Source of the DNA: Mikania micrantha
Taxonomy: Eukaryota; Streptophyta; Magnoliopsida; Asterales; Asteraceae
Reading direction: 5' to 3'
NCBI GenBank assembly: GCA_009363875.1
Contig: CM018688.1
Span: forward strand, 58,567,001-58,631,000
DNA length: 64,000 nucleotides
In this document: one piece after another, positions 23,134 to 34,243 of the stretch
How positions within the stretch are numbered: position 1 is the first letter of the stretch
Layout: every line of letters starts with the position of its first letter
The notes under the pieces: generated by a model
Told to the model about the DNA's origin: nothing
Database searches by the model: none
What the model saw: the letters and a program-made list of their open reading frames with translations, nothing else
Program-made: the position numbers and the translations under genes

Positions 23134-25213
23134 CGTTACAGGCGCAAGAGTGCATAGAGTATATCTTGATGGGGAAGTTCATCAGAAATAATGTACGAAC
23201 ATTGTTTCATGCAACTTGACAAAGAAATAAAAAGCAAATTGGTCAGCTCACATATACCCTTGATGGGATTCACAGGAGAAAGGGTACATCCCCTAGGCGA
23301 GATAACCCTAGAGGTTAGCCTGGGAACCGGACGCTTTGTCTGGACGGAAGAGTTGACATTTTCTGGTCATCCGGGCCCCTTCCAGGTATAATATTATACT
23401 TGGACGGCCATGATTAAGCGCATTCGGAGGCATTGTCTCCACAGCTCACTGAATGGTAATAAATGTTGGCCCAACACTCAGCAAAGAGGGAAAATGCAGC
23501 CTGATGCAGCTGCTTTAAAGGAAGCGCAATATTTTTGCTTGGACCTCATCTGACATGACGGGGGTCCCAAGAAAAGTTGCAGAACACCAGTTGCAAGTCA
23601 AAGAAAACTCCAGACCGGTGGCACAAAAGAAAAGGGGCATGGCAACAGAGAGAAGCCTGGCCGTCACAACAGAGGTTGAAAAGCTGGTCTCAGCCGGCAT
23701 CCTGAAAGAAGTACAGTATCATACTTGGATCTCAAATCCAGTTATGGTATGAAAACACGATGGCACATGGCGGATGTGCGTCGACTTCAAGGATCTAAAT
23801 AAAACATGCCTAAAGAATTGTTATCCCTTGCTCGAGATCGATCACAAAGTAGATGCGGTGGCCGGCTACAAATTCAAATGCTTTTTAGATGCCTACAAGG
23901 GCTATCATCAAATACAAATGAATAAGGCCGACGAAGAAAAAACAACATTCTATACACCAAAAGGTGTTTTTTGTTATACAAAAATGCCGTTTGGTTTGAA
24001 AAATGCGAGGGCTACATACCAAAGGGTGATAGACTCAGTGTTTCAAAGTCAGATAGGCAGGAACATGGAAGCCTATGTGGATGGCATCCGGTTCAAAATA
24101 TCATACCTTGCACCACTTTTACGATGCGTAGTCCCAACCGACAGTAATTACCTCATCAGAGAAATTCATGAAGGCATATGTGGTACTCATGCTGGCCCTC
24201 GAATAATAGTGGAAAAAAATGATGAATATGGGGTATTATTGGCCAACTATGCATAAGGATACCTTGGAAGAAATTCGAAAGTGTGAAGGATGCCAATTAC
24301 GTGCTCCAGTACAAAAAAAGCTTAAAGTATGATCTGGTCACCATTTCGTCAGCTTGACCATTTTATAAATGGGAAATGTATATCATCGGTCAATTCCCGG
24401 TCAGTAGAGGCGAGGTCAAGTTTTTATTGGTCGCTGTAGATTACTTTATGAAATGGCCGGAGGTAAAACCATTGGCAACAATAACAGGGATGCAGGTCAT
24501 CAACTTTTTCTAGGAACACATTATCTGCAGATTCGGATTACCAGGAGTGGTTATTATCGATAGTGGGAAACAGTTTGTAGAGGAACCATTTAAATCCTGG
24601 TGCACTGAGTTGCAAATTAAGCAAGTGTTCAGCTCAGTAGCGTACCCACAGTCAAACGGCCAGGTAGAACGTATGAACCGAAGTATTGTTGAAAGTTTAA
24701 AGGCAAGGTTGGGAAGAACATGTAAAAACTGGCTGGATGAGCTGCCAAGTGTCCTTTGGGCACTACGCATAACTGAGAAGACTAGCAATGGGAAGACACC
24801 TTTCAGTCTAACTTTTGAAAGTGAAGCAGTAATCCCAGGTGAAATTGGAGTGCCATCTCCAAGGAAGCATTTTTTTCTTAGAAAAGGAAAATGAAAAGGA
24901 AATATTCCTCAATTTAGACATGTTGGAGGAAGCAAGAGAAACAATAAGAGTCAAGGAAGCCAAGTACAAGCACCAAATGGCTCGATACTATAACCGCAAG
25001 GTCCGTAATGAACGTTTCCAGCAAGGAGATTCGACCCTTAGAAGAAATGAAGCAAGTAGGCAAGAAGACACCGGAAAATTGGGTCCCAAATGGGAAGGAC
25101 CATACAAAGTCAAGGAATGTCACCAGAAAGGATCATACATGATAGAAGACATGCAAGGGAAGGCAATTCCCAGGCATTGGAATGCTAGTAACCTACGCAA
25201 GTTTTATGTCTAG
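23134..25213 (+). pseudogene. Tat element pro-pol remnant: protease, RT, integrase
   Basis: A protease-like frame (YLDGEVHQ then MYEHCFMQLDKEI, about 23150-23390) has lost the usual D-G-G-S/A core to mutation. RT begins about 23555, with VEKLVSAGILKEV, CVDFKDLNKTC, CFLDAYKGYHQI and MPFGLKNARATYQR. It ends at AYVDGI (about 24070), where the catalytic second Asp is changed. The sequence then jumps straight to the integrase zinc region (IREIHEGICGTHAG, about 24150), so the RT thumb and all of RNase H are deleted. The integrase core shows VAVDYFMKWPEV, IIDSGKQFVEEPF and NGQVERMNRSIVE (its D, D and E), with one stop near 24511. The C-terminal segment (24890-25213) ends WNASNLRKFYV. Multiple lesions make it dead. 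Confidence 0.82.
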
Positions 25214-25649
25214 ATAGCATAGCAAGTATGCCCTAGGGCTAAAGAAATGTACTTTCTTTCTTTTATAACACAAAGCCTGGCTATCTTTATCAATGAGCGC
25301 ATGTTATTAATATTCTGGTAATACATTAACTACCAAGATAACATGGTTTATACGTTTGTATGTTCTGAGTTCCAGTTTCACTGACTCAGTTGAAGGGTGA
25401 GCTCCTTTTCTCTAATCTAGCTCCTTGGGATCCAGCCTTGACTTACCCAAGTAAAGAGTGAGCTCCTAAAACAACTCAGCTCCATGGGATCCGCCCAGGA
25501 CCTACCCATGACAAACTGTGCACAGAAATTTTCCAAACATACATACTCATAACAAACAAACCATCATTCGCAATACAAAGTTAAATATAATTCAAAGGAA
25601 GTATTCTATAAAAAGCTAAGAACTAGCTATTACAATCACATAACCCACG
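25214..25649. other. Non-coding spacer after Tat pol
   Basis: No ORF. It contains two similar segments around 25395-25445 and 25445-25500 with GAGTGAGCTCCT and TGGGATCC words, a short imperfect direct repeat. Confidence 0.4.
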
Positions 25650-28100
25650 CATGGGTGAACTTCAATTATCCTTGGACGGGGATGGTGGTGCGTTGGAGGA
25701 TTCAACAGATGCTCCACGTGAAAGGGGAGGCTTCATCACGAACTTTGATGCCCCAACAAGTGAAGGAGCCACAGGTGATGGGGTGAAAAATGTCGATTGG
25801 CTAGGACTGGCTTGACCACTAAACATCACCGGTTCCCCGGCATCATACCCCTCGGGTAATAAACCTGGAAAAGAAAACAATAAATTTCATCATAGTATAT
25901 AAACATTCCAAAATATATCAAGTATAGCATACATTGCAAAACAGATAATGGTTCTTTAACACAACCCGTGACAGCTTCAAGAAATGAATATGTCATCCCC
26001 TCAAAAGTAGCCACAGCATCATGAAGCTTAGTCTTGGATTGTGGTTGATAGTCAGGAAGTTTTTCCAGCACATGCCCTGCCGCGGCATGGCGATATCCAG
26101 ACTTCAGTCCTACAGTAACCCCATATTCATGAGCGGCCTTTTGCACAGCCACAAAGGGAACAAGAAACTCTGAACTGCGATGCGGCTTACCAATCACCTA
26201 GGAGAACCCTTGACCTTAAATCCAGTCACGATCAGCAGATAAGGTGGTAACTTGGTCTTGCAAAATTTGGGCACGAGCAAGTGCCTCCTCCAACGACAAC
26301 CTTGACCTCTCTTTTTTCACCCGCGAACGCTCGGCGTTCCTCTTTCAACTCGGCCCGGCTCGGCTTTTCTCCAACAGCGCCAACCCATGCTCCAAATTCA
26401 TTTTTGCCTCCGATATCTCCTTGTGTAGAAAGATTTCCTTCTCGGTATATAGTTTTTCCACCTCTAAACACCGAATACGCTCCTCCTCTCTGTCCTTCTC
26501 CATCACACTAAACTCTCACTACAGTTGACTTATTTTGTTGTTCACAATTGAAATCTTTGTCTTGTTCTTTTCTTGGATGGCAGAAGTCGACATCCAACGC
26601 TGACTCATTTCCGGTAACAATGAGCCAAGCTCAGCCCATAAGCAAGCAACCTTACTTCTCATATCTTCGTCTTCCATTGAGGAAGAAATCAACCTTTGCC
26701 CAGACGGCACATATTCCTTCATCACCTTAGAAGCAACAACAGGGTTGGAAAAAACATCCTTGTTCACAAGATCCCTGGAAGGGACAAACGGCTGCTCAGA
26801 AAAGTTTACATCCAAACCAGAGGACTGAATCGGTTCTTCCGGATCACGAATCTGCATGAACTGGTAGTCGGACGTCTCGGACACATCCTTTGGATTTGAT
26901 TAAGTCCCCTCAGACAAGGAAGACTCCACTTCCAGTAAGAACGAGACGTGGACCCACCTTTCGCAGCCAAATGGCGCTTTGAAAACCTAACCCGTTTCGC
27001 AACGCTTGGACTGGCAGCATCCTGGGCACGCTTCTCTTTCTTTTTGCCTTTGACAGGTTTAGGGGAAACATCTTCAGCTTGTTTCTCTTCAGTTTCAAGA
27101 GGGGAAGGTCACATCGGACATCACCATCCTCGGGAAGCACACTAGTGTACTCCCCACCCTCATAAGCGGTGTTCTTGTAACTGCTGCTGACATCTTCTTC
27201 ACCATCACCCAACGGCCGAGATGAGCTCTCAACATCAGAATTGGTGTCCAGCTTCATCACATCCAACAAACCCATAAATGCAAAGAGCATGACATAAACA
27301 AATCAGATTAGGCATACCATAATCACGAGACAAATCAATCTTTTGAAAACACACAACGTACCAAGACCACGACGAGTAAAGGAGGGAACGGAATCGAGGT
27401 TTTCCTAGTAAGGGCTCAAACCACCAAACACTAGCATATCCTCACTAAACGGCCGGATGTGGGTCTTATTCGAAACCAACAAGTTATAATGCTCTATGTT
27501 CAGAACAGAATCCCGGAGGGTAATCTCAGACAAAGCCTCTTGAGGATTATGGGATATATGGGGAAATGGAAGAAGGTCAGCAGACACCCAGAAGAATTTG
27601 TTCTTCCATAGCTTAACAGAAGGGCTAACATTATAGGTAAATTGTGACTGGAGATCGTTCATATACCTCTGAATAGTGAACCACTCACCATTTTTTGTCA
27701 AATGAAAGAACCGACGAAACAAGGCAACTGTGGGCGTGGCATCAACCGCCTTACAGGCCATTTCAAAGTGGGTTATCTTTCTAACCCCAAATGGTGCCAA
27801 CTGAAACAACCCAACACGATAATATTCCAGAACATTGCAACAAAAGATGGAAAGAGGCAATCGCAGATTGGAAAAATCGAAAAACCGGGTATAAAGAGCA
27901 ATCGAACCCGGGGGACACAGATGTGTTGATTGGACCGGGGAAGAATGGAAAAAAATTCAGGACCCACATGATACCAGGTACAAAAGGATCAAAAATCCAC
28001 CTCAGAAAGCTCACACAAGCGTTCACGCATGTCAAAACGGTTGGACATGTTCGAAATTGCAAGAACAACAAAATAAAAGAAACGAAAAATGGAGAAAAAT
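25650..28100 (-). pseudogene. Antisense gene of the Tat element (putative gypsy-type transposon domain)
   Basis: Between pol and the 3' LTR the minus strand carries a series of ORF pieces running from about 28055 down to 25662. The upstream pieces (27781-28050) in shifted frames contain SNQHICVP and ARFF/PGF-like words. The piece at 27405-27860 contains CNVLEYYRVGLFQLAPFGV, KITHFEMACKAVDATPTVAL and FRRFFHLTKNGEWFTI. These match the plant domain usually annotated as putative gypsy-type transposon (Transposase_28), commonly found antisense to pol in Tat elements. Downstream pieces (26910-27290, 26519-26884, 25826-26197, 25662-25880) are Ser/Glu-rich or helical and may be later exons. Several frameshifts and stops indicate decay. 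The original role of this antisense protein is not established. Confidence 0.65.
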
Positions 28101-28379
28101 AGGGGGTACCTGAAATGAAATTTTCGTCGCAGAGAAGAAAACGGGAGGAAGAAGAAGGACATGTGTGTTTTTGAATTTTGAAATGCAAATAAGGATTAAG
28201 TAATCCTGATAAGGGCGGTCATGTAACCGACATGACATTTCGCAGGTACTCAATAGCCCAGTCACATCAAGCGGCGGTTGACAGCCTAGGCTGATAATGC
28301 GCACGAGTAATGAGGCCAGATGCAAGGCAGCATGCTGGGATAGTCAGGATCGCCTCTTTGAAATAACTCATAGCCGTCC

Positions 28380-28390
28380 TGACTGGGGGC
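28380..28390 (+). other. Polypurine tract of the Tat element
   Basis: TGACTGGGGGC abuts TGATGACG of the 3' LTR. A G-rich tract at this place primes plus-strand synthesis. Confidence 0.65.
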
Positions 28391-28965
28391 TGATGACGTA
28401 GGATGCTAATGAGATAAGTTCACAAAGTAAGAAGGTAGGAAGGCAAGACAGCCGGGAACTACAAGGAGAACCAGATTAACCAAAAGAATAATCGAAGAAT
28501 GGTAGAAGAACGCTTTTACACCATGGATAGAAAGAAGAGATAGTTAAGTAAAGAAGAAAGCAGAAAAGCTGATGAAATGGACAGGTCAACTTATTTCATC
28601 AAAGAAGCAACATCTGAGGAACACAAGGGAAGCTTCAGGAAGGCATATGGCTACCACCACCACCAAAGAGGAAATCTCCAGTTTCTAGGAGCTTGGGCTC
28701 CCAAGAGAAGAGCAGTATAAATATCAGGTCACAGGTTATCAGTTCTCACTTCACTTCACTTCACTCACAATTCACTACACTTCTCATTTCTCTCGCTGAA
28801 CTTATCTTCTCCGACCAAGTGACTTATTCTCACGCCGGAGTCCAATTGCAGGAGGCCTCCTCCTACGGTAAGACTAACGATGCTTTCTGTTCTTAGTAGG
28901 ATAGCCAGGAATAAAAATGCAGAGATCCAGTTCAGCTAGAAGATCGTTCGACCATTACGTGAACA
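28391..28965 (+). repeat. Tat element 3' LTR
   Basis: 575 bp, homologous to 13272-13829 throughout. It has small insertions (for example an expanded CACTTCACTTCACT tract near 28747), a TATA box at 28716-28723 and the upstream hairpin GGAGC-TTGG-GCTCC at 28688-28701. Confidence 0.92.
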
Positions 28966-29006
28966 TATATACGCGCGCGCGCACACACACACACATATAT
29001 ATATAT
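28966..29006. repeat. Compound (TA)(CG)(CA)(TA) microsatellite
   Basis: Alternating purine-pyrimidine runs (TATATA, then CGCGCGCG, then CACACACA, then TATATATA) start within the TATAT target duplication of the Tat element. The element appears to have inserted into a TA-rich microsatellite, since the left flank (13261-13271) is also GATATATATAT. Confidence 0.9.
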
Positions 29007-29420
29007 TCTTAGTTTCAAGCACTCATAAGATAACATCCGCGAGATATCAAAATTATATAATGTTGCCATGTTGGCCATGATTACATGTTAACAAAATATG
29101 GCTCTTTTTACCTGACCTTATGTAGTTGTTTGCTGGGCTGGGTTGACACTAGTGTAGGTCAATGACATCTAATACATTAAACTCGCTTTGAAAGATGGTG
29201 ATGGTAGAAATAAAAAAGCCGATGTTAAATGATGTTACAAAGTTATATGTCTGATTCTTGCATTTTTTAAGTTGAGATTAAAAGTTTAATTTATTAAATC
29301 TATAACCCCAAAACTAATATTCAGATAATATTCAGACAAATGATGTGGACACATATTCCACTAATTGCTCTTTAGTAATTCATGTTTTGACAGTTCACTC
29401 GTGGTATTATTAAGGAGGCA

Positions 29421-31135
29421 ACTGCCCCATCTAGTTACGACGTATAGGAAGTTTTAATTCAAAATAATTGTTGTTTTAAACTAATTTTGTGAGATCATTG
29501 AATAATACAACATGGCACAACAATTTACATTTTCAAAGCTCAAAATGATTTGATTCAACATCTAATTTTGACTTCTTAGGATATTGGAATCTTACTTCCT
29601 CCTCGTGAATAAAGAAATAACCACCTAATTAAACTAAATTAAAAATTTAACTTTTTATTATCAAAAGATTAAATTAGTTACTCAATTCCTTTCTTTAATA
29701 AGCATTTGAAAAGTATTTAAAGTTGAAAAGATTTTTAAACCAATCAATTCACCATCATTGACAACTAAAATATGTACATTGCAATGACAGATGAAATGCC
29801 AAATAAAGTGTGTATCAAGAAGATTTTACTACATAGACATAAGAAGTTGTAGTTCAATGGAGGCTTAGAGGAATCCATGTGGAGGCAAGTTTGAAGGATA
29901 CCAGGTGAAGGGTAAGGTAAGCTTAGGGTTTATTTCAGGTTTGATTCCGATGGGAGACGAATGTTTACCCATTCAACGGGTTCCTGCACATTAGGGGGTA
30001 TGAGTTCTCACGGCGGTTGAAGGGGTCCGACCTTGGACGATCGCCCTCAAAGGGTAGGGAGCACGTGAGAATACCACCCATTCAAAAAAAAAAAGACGGT
30101 GATTGCCCCATCTAGTTACGACATATAGGAACTTTTAGTTTAAAATAACTGTTAGTTTTAAACTAATTTTTTGAGATCTTTGAATAATACAACATGGCAC
30201 AACAATCTACATTTTCATAGCTTATATATTGTTATTCATGATCCGATTCAAAATCTTATTTTGACTTTTTAGGAGATTGACATCTTACTTCCTCCTCGTG
30301 AATATAGAAATCAACACCTAATTAAACTAAATAAAAAATGTAAGTTTTTATTATCAAAATATTAAATTAGTTACTTAATTTTCTTCCTTTAATAAGCATT
30401 TGTAAACGTATTTAAAGTTGACATGATTTTTAAACTAATCAATTCACCATCATTGACAACTAAAATATGGACACTGTAATGACAGATGAAATGCCAAATA
30501 AAGTTTTTATCAAGAAGATTTTACTATATAGACATAAGAAGTTGTAGTTCAATGGAGGCTTAAACGAATCCATCTGGAGGCAAGTTTGAAGGACACCAAG
30601 TGAAGGGTCAGCTTGGTATGGGTTCTCACGGCAGTTGGAGTAGTCCGACCTTGGACGCTCGCCCTCAAATGGTAGGAAACACGTGAGAACACCACCCGTT
30701 CAAAAAAAAAAAGAAGGTGATTGCCTGTTACGACATATAGGAACTTTTAATTTAAAATAACTGTTTTAAACTAATTTTTTTTGAGATCTTTGAATAATAC
30801 AACATGGCTCAACAATTTACATTGTTCATAGGTTAGATATTGACTTTTTATGATATTGACATCTTACTTCCTCCTCATTAATAAAGAAATCAACACCTAA
30901 TTAGACTAAATAAAAAAATTTAAGTTTTTATTATCAAAATATTAAATTAGTTATTTTCTTTCTTTTTCTTTAATAAGTATTTGAAAAAGTATTTAAAGTT
31001 GACATGATTTTTAAACCAATCAATTCACCATCATTGGCAACTAAAATATGTACGCTGAAATGATAGATGAAAGGCCAAATAAAGTTTTTACCATATAGAC
31101 CTAAGAAGTTGTAGTTCAATTGAGGCTTAAACGAG
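29421..31135. repeat. Three degenerate tandem units of about 0.4-0.7 kb
   Basis: The units start at about 29421, 30101 and 30719 with ATTGCCCCATCTAGTTACGA-like sequence. They continue through AATAATACAACATGGC, CTTCCTCCTCGTGAATA and AAGTTGTAGTTCAATGGAGG words. The first two end in an A-run (30085-30095 and 30702-30712); the third is truncated. A fourth, very faint copy may lie near 31740-31960. The A-runs at unit ends suggest that a poly(A)-tailed sequence was part of the amplified unit. Confidence 0.7.
29843..30095 (+). mobile_element. SINE-like segment with A-tail
   Basis: Begins AAGTTGTAGTTCAATGGAGG, contains GGTTTGATTCC (close to the RNA polymerase III B box GGTTCGATTCC) at about 29938, and ends in an 11-A run. 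The second copy (30539-30712) keeps both ends but lacks the B-box stretch. A-box spacing is not typical and no target duplication was seen, so this is only a candidate. Confidence 0.3.
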
Positions 31136-32466
31136 TGGGTGCTTTTACAATTGGCCTACGACACACAAGATCCAAATTTGTATTCCATTTCCAGACGTAT
31201 ATCTAGATTATTGTTTTCACACACTTTTTGAACTCTCAAGAAGTACCATTGATTGTTGTCAATCTTATTTGTACCATGGAAAATCAGTCTACAGATTGTA
31301 AATCATTAATGCATTTGGTAGTATATTAATATGAAATCTTGAAAAAACTTTTGTTGGAATACATTTTTATAAACAAGGAATTAAACATCCCACTTCTTTA
31401 TACAAAATAATATTATTTTTAAAATTGCAAAATTACGTACTCCTAAAAGCTATATCAAAGTTATTAACCCACTACGTCTTTCTAAGATCTAACAGTTGTA
31501 GTCTATGGAATCTTAGTTCTCTTAGCACAGGTTCATGTCTAGTCACTTATTATTCATGATTAATTGAATAAACTTTAAAATCAAAAACAACAAAAACTAG
31601 AGCAAACATATAATAGCGGATTATATATTGTAACCAAGCGTCACCTATTGGTTATATACATGATTCATAACTAGAAATTTTCTCCGGTCCTTTGCTATTT
31701 AAATGAGATGATAGGCCAAACTAAAGTGTGTATCGAAAAGATCTTACAGTTAAAGACATACGCATCTGTATAGTTTTTATTTAAAACAATTGTATTTTTA
31801 TTTCAACTTTTTAAGATATCGTTATCATTCTTCCTCCTAAATTAAATATTGAGTGCTTAACTAAATTAAATGAAAAGTTTACTTTTTATTACTAAAAATG
31901 AACTTAGTTACTTCCTTCTATTTCTTTAAGCGGTTAAAAATTATTTAAAATTGTGGAGATAATATAAAGAATCAATTCATCTACTTTAATAACAAAAACC
32001 TAATCACCTAACCAAAGGATATAGGATATGTTGCTTATCAAGAATAATGTACAATTAAGACAAAAGCACATGTAGTTTAGTGAAAACTAAATGTCATTTT
32101 GCTTTCGCAACTTGCTGATAACAAAAACATGATCAACATGAAATTTGAATTCTTTCAACACATAACCCAAAAGATTATTAAGAAATGTTTTTCATGATAT
32201 TTTTGTTAAGAAAAACATATCTTACCAGATAAATAATCTTATATTCTTGGTCTTGATGTTTGCAGATATGCGTACGTTAAACTCGCTTTGAAAGATGGTG
32301 AGTGTAGAAAAATCAAAAAATATATATAATAAAGAAAAAAAAATGAAGCTGATGTTTTAAAGGAAATGACCAATTAAAGTTGAATGCGTAATTCTTGCAT
32401 TCTAAAGTTTAGATTGTAAGCCTCACATTTGAAATCTCAAACCCCAAACCTAATATTCAGACACGT
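31136..32466. other. AT-rich spacer, no gene recognised
   Basis: No ORF of note. It includes the faint fourth repeat copy (about 31740-31960) and the second outer duplication copy. Confidence 0.45.
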
Positions 32467-32866
32467 ATGATGTGGACGCACATTTCATAAGTTCATGGGT
32501 AACTAAACTAAATCATCACATATCATTTAATCATTTAAATTACTTACACAAAAACCATGTTCATCATGAATCACATACATCAAATACACAAGTGAGTGGT
32601 GAGAGTGTGCTTCAAGTGAGTGGTGGGAGTGTGCTTCAATGTAGTTTTGAGAGCTCATTGCCGTACACTCCATGGATTGTTTTGTCCATGGAGTTTGAAC
32701 ATGCGAGGAGTAGGTGACGTAATCTTACTGAATGTTGAACTCTTATTGTTATACATCATTTCTTTGTTCTTCAGTTTACATTACATCTCATATTGTCACT
32801 GTTCTATTCTTATTTTGCTTAATATTCACAAATTGGTTAGATCCTATTCCGCAACCGTTTTTACAA

Positions 32867-32880
32867 TTGGTATCAGAGCC
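32867..32880 (+). other. Orphan retrotransposon primer-binding site
   Basis: TTGGTATCAGAGCC, complementary to initiator tRNA-Met, directly follows a TTTTTACA end as in plant LTR elements. The preceding 200-300 bp is probably the 3' part of a copia-type LTR. No gag ORF survives downstream; a MVGDDK-like start at about 33134 hits a stop at once. Confidence 0.6.
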
Positions 32881-33776
32881 AAGCTCCCAAGATTGTCATT
32901 CTAACCATTTATTTTCTCAAACTTGTGCCCAATACCCTGATTTTGTGAAGCTTTTATGAAAGTTTTTTTTGAAGATTCTCTTGGTACTAGGTTCTTCAAT
33001 TATTTGGGGTTTTGTGGTTTGATTTGTTAAAACACAAATAGGTTTTGGCTCTCCCTAATTTTTGCCAAAACCCCACCCAAATCTTATCATAATCGGTTGA
33101 TTTATCAAATTTTTGAAGATTTAGTTGTTAACAATGGTGGGAGATGATAAATAAGGGCTACCGGGTTTCTTTTAGAAAAGAACATGTTGATGACAATAGT
33201 GTTCTTGAATTTAGGTTTATCAGAAGGTTTCAACAAGATATGTCATAAGAAGCTGCCAAGAGATTGTGTGTCATTGGAAGCATCGAGGTGTCTTCCTAAC
33301 TAAAATTTGTTTACTTCTGATGAACACTATGTTCCGAAGAGATCAACCATTTAGAATCAACAAGTTATTTCTTATCAGCTTCTTTCGATTGCAAATTGCT
33401 TCCGAAGCTTAAGTTACTTCCAAATTGTTTGTATGCTTTCGAAAAGTTATGCGTGTATATCTTACGATTTAAATGTTTTTGAAGCATTTCTAAAGGCATC
33501 TCCTTCCGAATAGCCACTTCTAAGAATTGATTCCGATTGATATTTTCTTTCGAATCATAGGATTCCTAGGAGGCACCTTCCAATTAGTTACCTTCCGATG
33601 AGTAAAGCTTGTTTAGAACAACAGATGACTTCTTCTGAACAATAGATGACTTCTTTTCTTGATATGCAATGTCCACTTCCTAATTTTTATATCTGTGATG
33701 TCCAAGTTCTAATGCATCTTCAAATCAACACTTTAGAAGTAGATAACATATGACATCACTTTTGAAACACATTACC
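32881..33776. other. Decayed LTR-element interior, non-coding
   Basis: After the orphan primer site, no open frame remains. Between about 33300 and 33720 the word CTTCCGA or CTTTCGA recurs many times, giving an odd low-complexity texture. Confidence 0.4.
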
Positions 33777-34116
33777 CTTTGTGTAACGACCCCAATCATG
33801 AAATAATGAAATAAACGATTTATGATGCAAAACTATAATATTTAGAAATATAATAGTAATAAAGATTGGTTATGACAATAACCAAGCAAACTAACAAAGA
33901 TATGTGTGATAATTGAGTACGAAGAATTACGTCAGCAACGAATTGAGCACCTTTGATCGTTTTTAAAATCCACGTGTATTTGATGATCTAAATTAATATG
34001 GGATGATAGTATGCGAAAAACGATGAACGTGGGCGAAAACCGTGCGCGAAACAGAGTTACGGATTGCCCGGAATCGCGAAAAGAAGATTTCGTCGTAAAA
34101 CAGGTGAAAAAGGACT

Positions 34117-34243
34117 GGGGCGGTACGCCCCAATCCGAGCGCTTATCCCAGGCGATGCGCGCGGGGTGCAAGACCTTCTGGAAGCCCGGTGGGCGCCGCG
34201 CGGTACGCGCCGGTTGGGCGTGTTTGGTCAGGCGATGCGCCTG
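34117..34243 (+). promoter_or_regulatory. CpG hairpin cluster in LTR D
   Basis: Perfect hairpins with 3-nt loops: GGGGCG-GTA-CGCCCC (34117-34131), GCGCG-GTA-CGCGC (34198-34210) and CAGGCG-ATG-CGCCTG (34229-34243), plus a partial AGGCGATGCGC at 34150. They form a GC-rich island in AT-rich sequence. A TATA-like GATAAAATATC follows at 34266. The stem/loop design is shared with the Athila-like LTRs (15676-15799). Confidence 0.75.

Larger units (their letters stand above)
13272..28965 (+). mobile_element. Tat-clade Ty3/gypsy retrotransposon, decayed, hosting a nested LTR element
   Basis: Two LTRs (13272-13829, 558 bp; 28391-28965, 575 bp) bracket the element, which is flanked by the 5-bp duplication TATAT (13267-13271 and 28966-28970). 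A primer-binding site TGGCGCCCACCGT follows the 5' LTR at 13831, and a purine tract GACTGGGGGC precedes the 3' LTR. The interior encodes broken gag, protease, RT and integrase on the plus strand and a broken antisense gene after pol. The 14275-21557 insertion splits gag. Without the nested element it is about 8.4 kb, with RNase H and part of RT deleted. Confidence 0.92.
29170..32490. repeat. Large degenerate duplication: two outer copies
   Basis: The segment near 29175-29355 (AAACTCGCTTTGAAAGATGG, then ATTCTTGCATT, then CTAATATTCAGA and GATGTGGAC) recurs in the same order near 32278-32480. The two lie about 3.1 kb apart in direct orientation. Between them are three tandem copies of another unit (29421-31135). 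No coding potential is seen. Confidence 0.6.
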
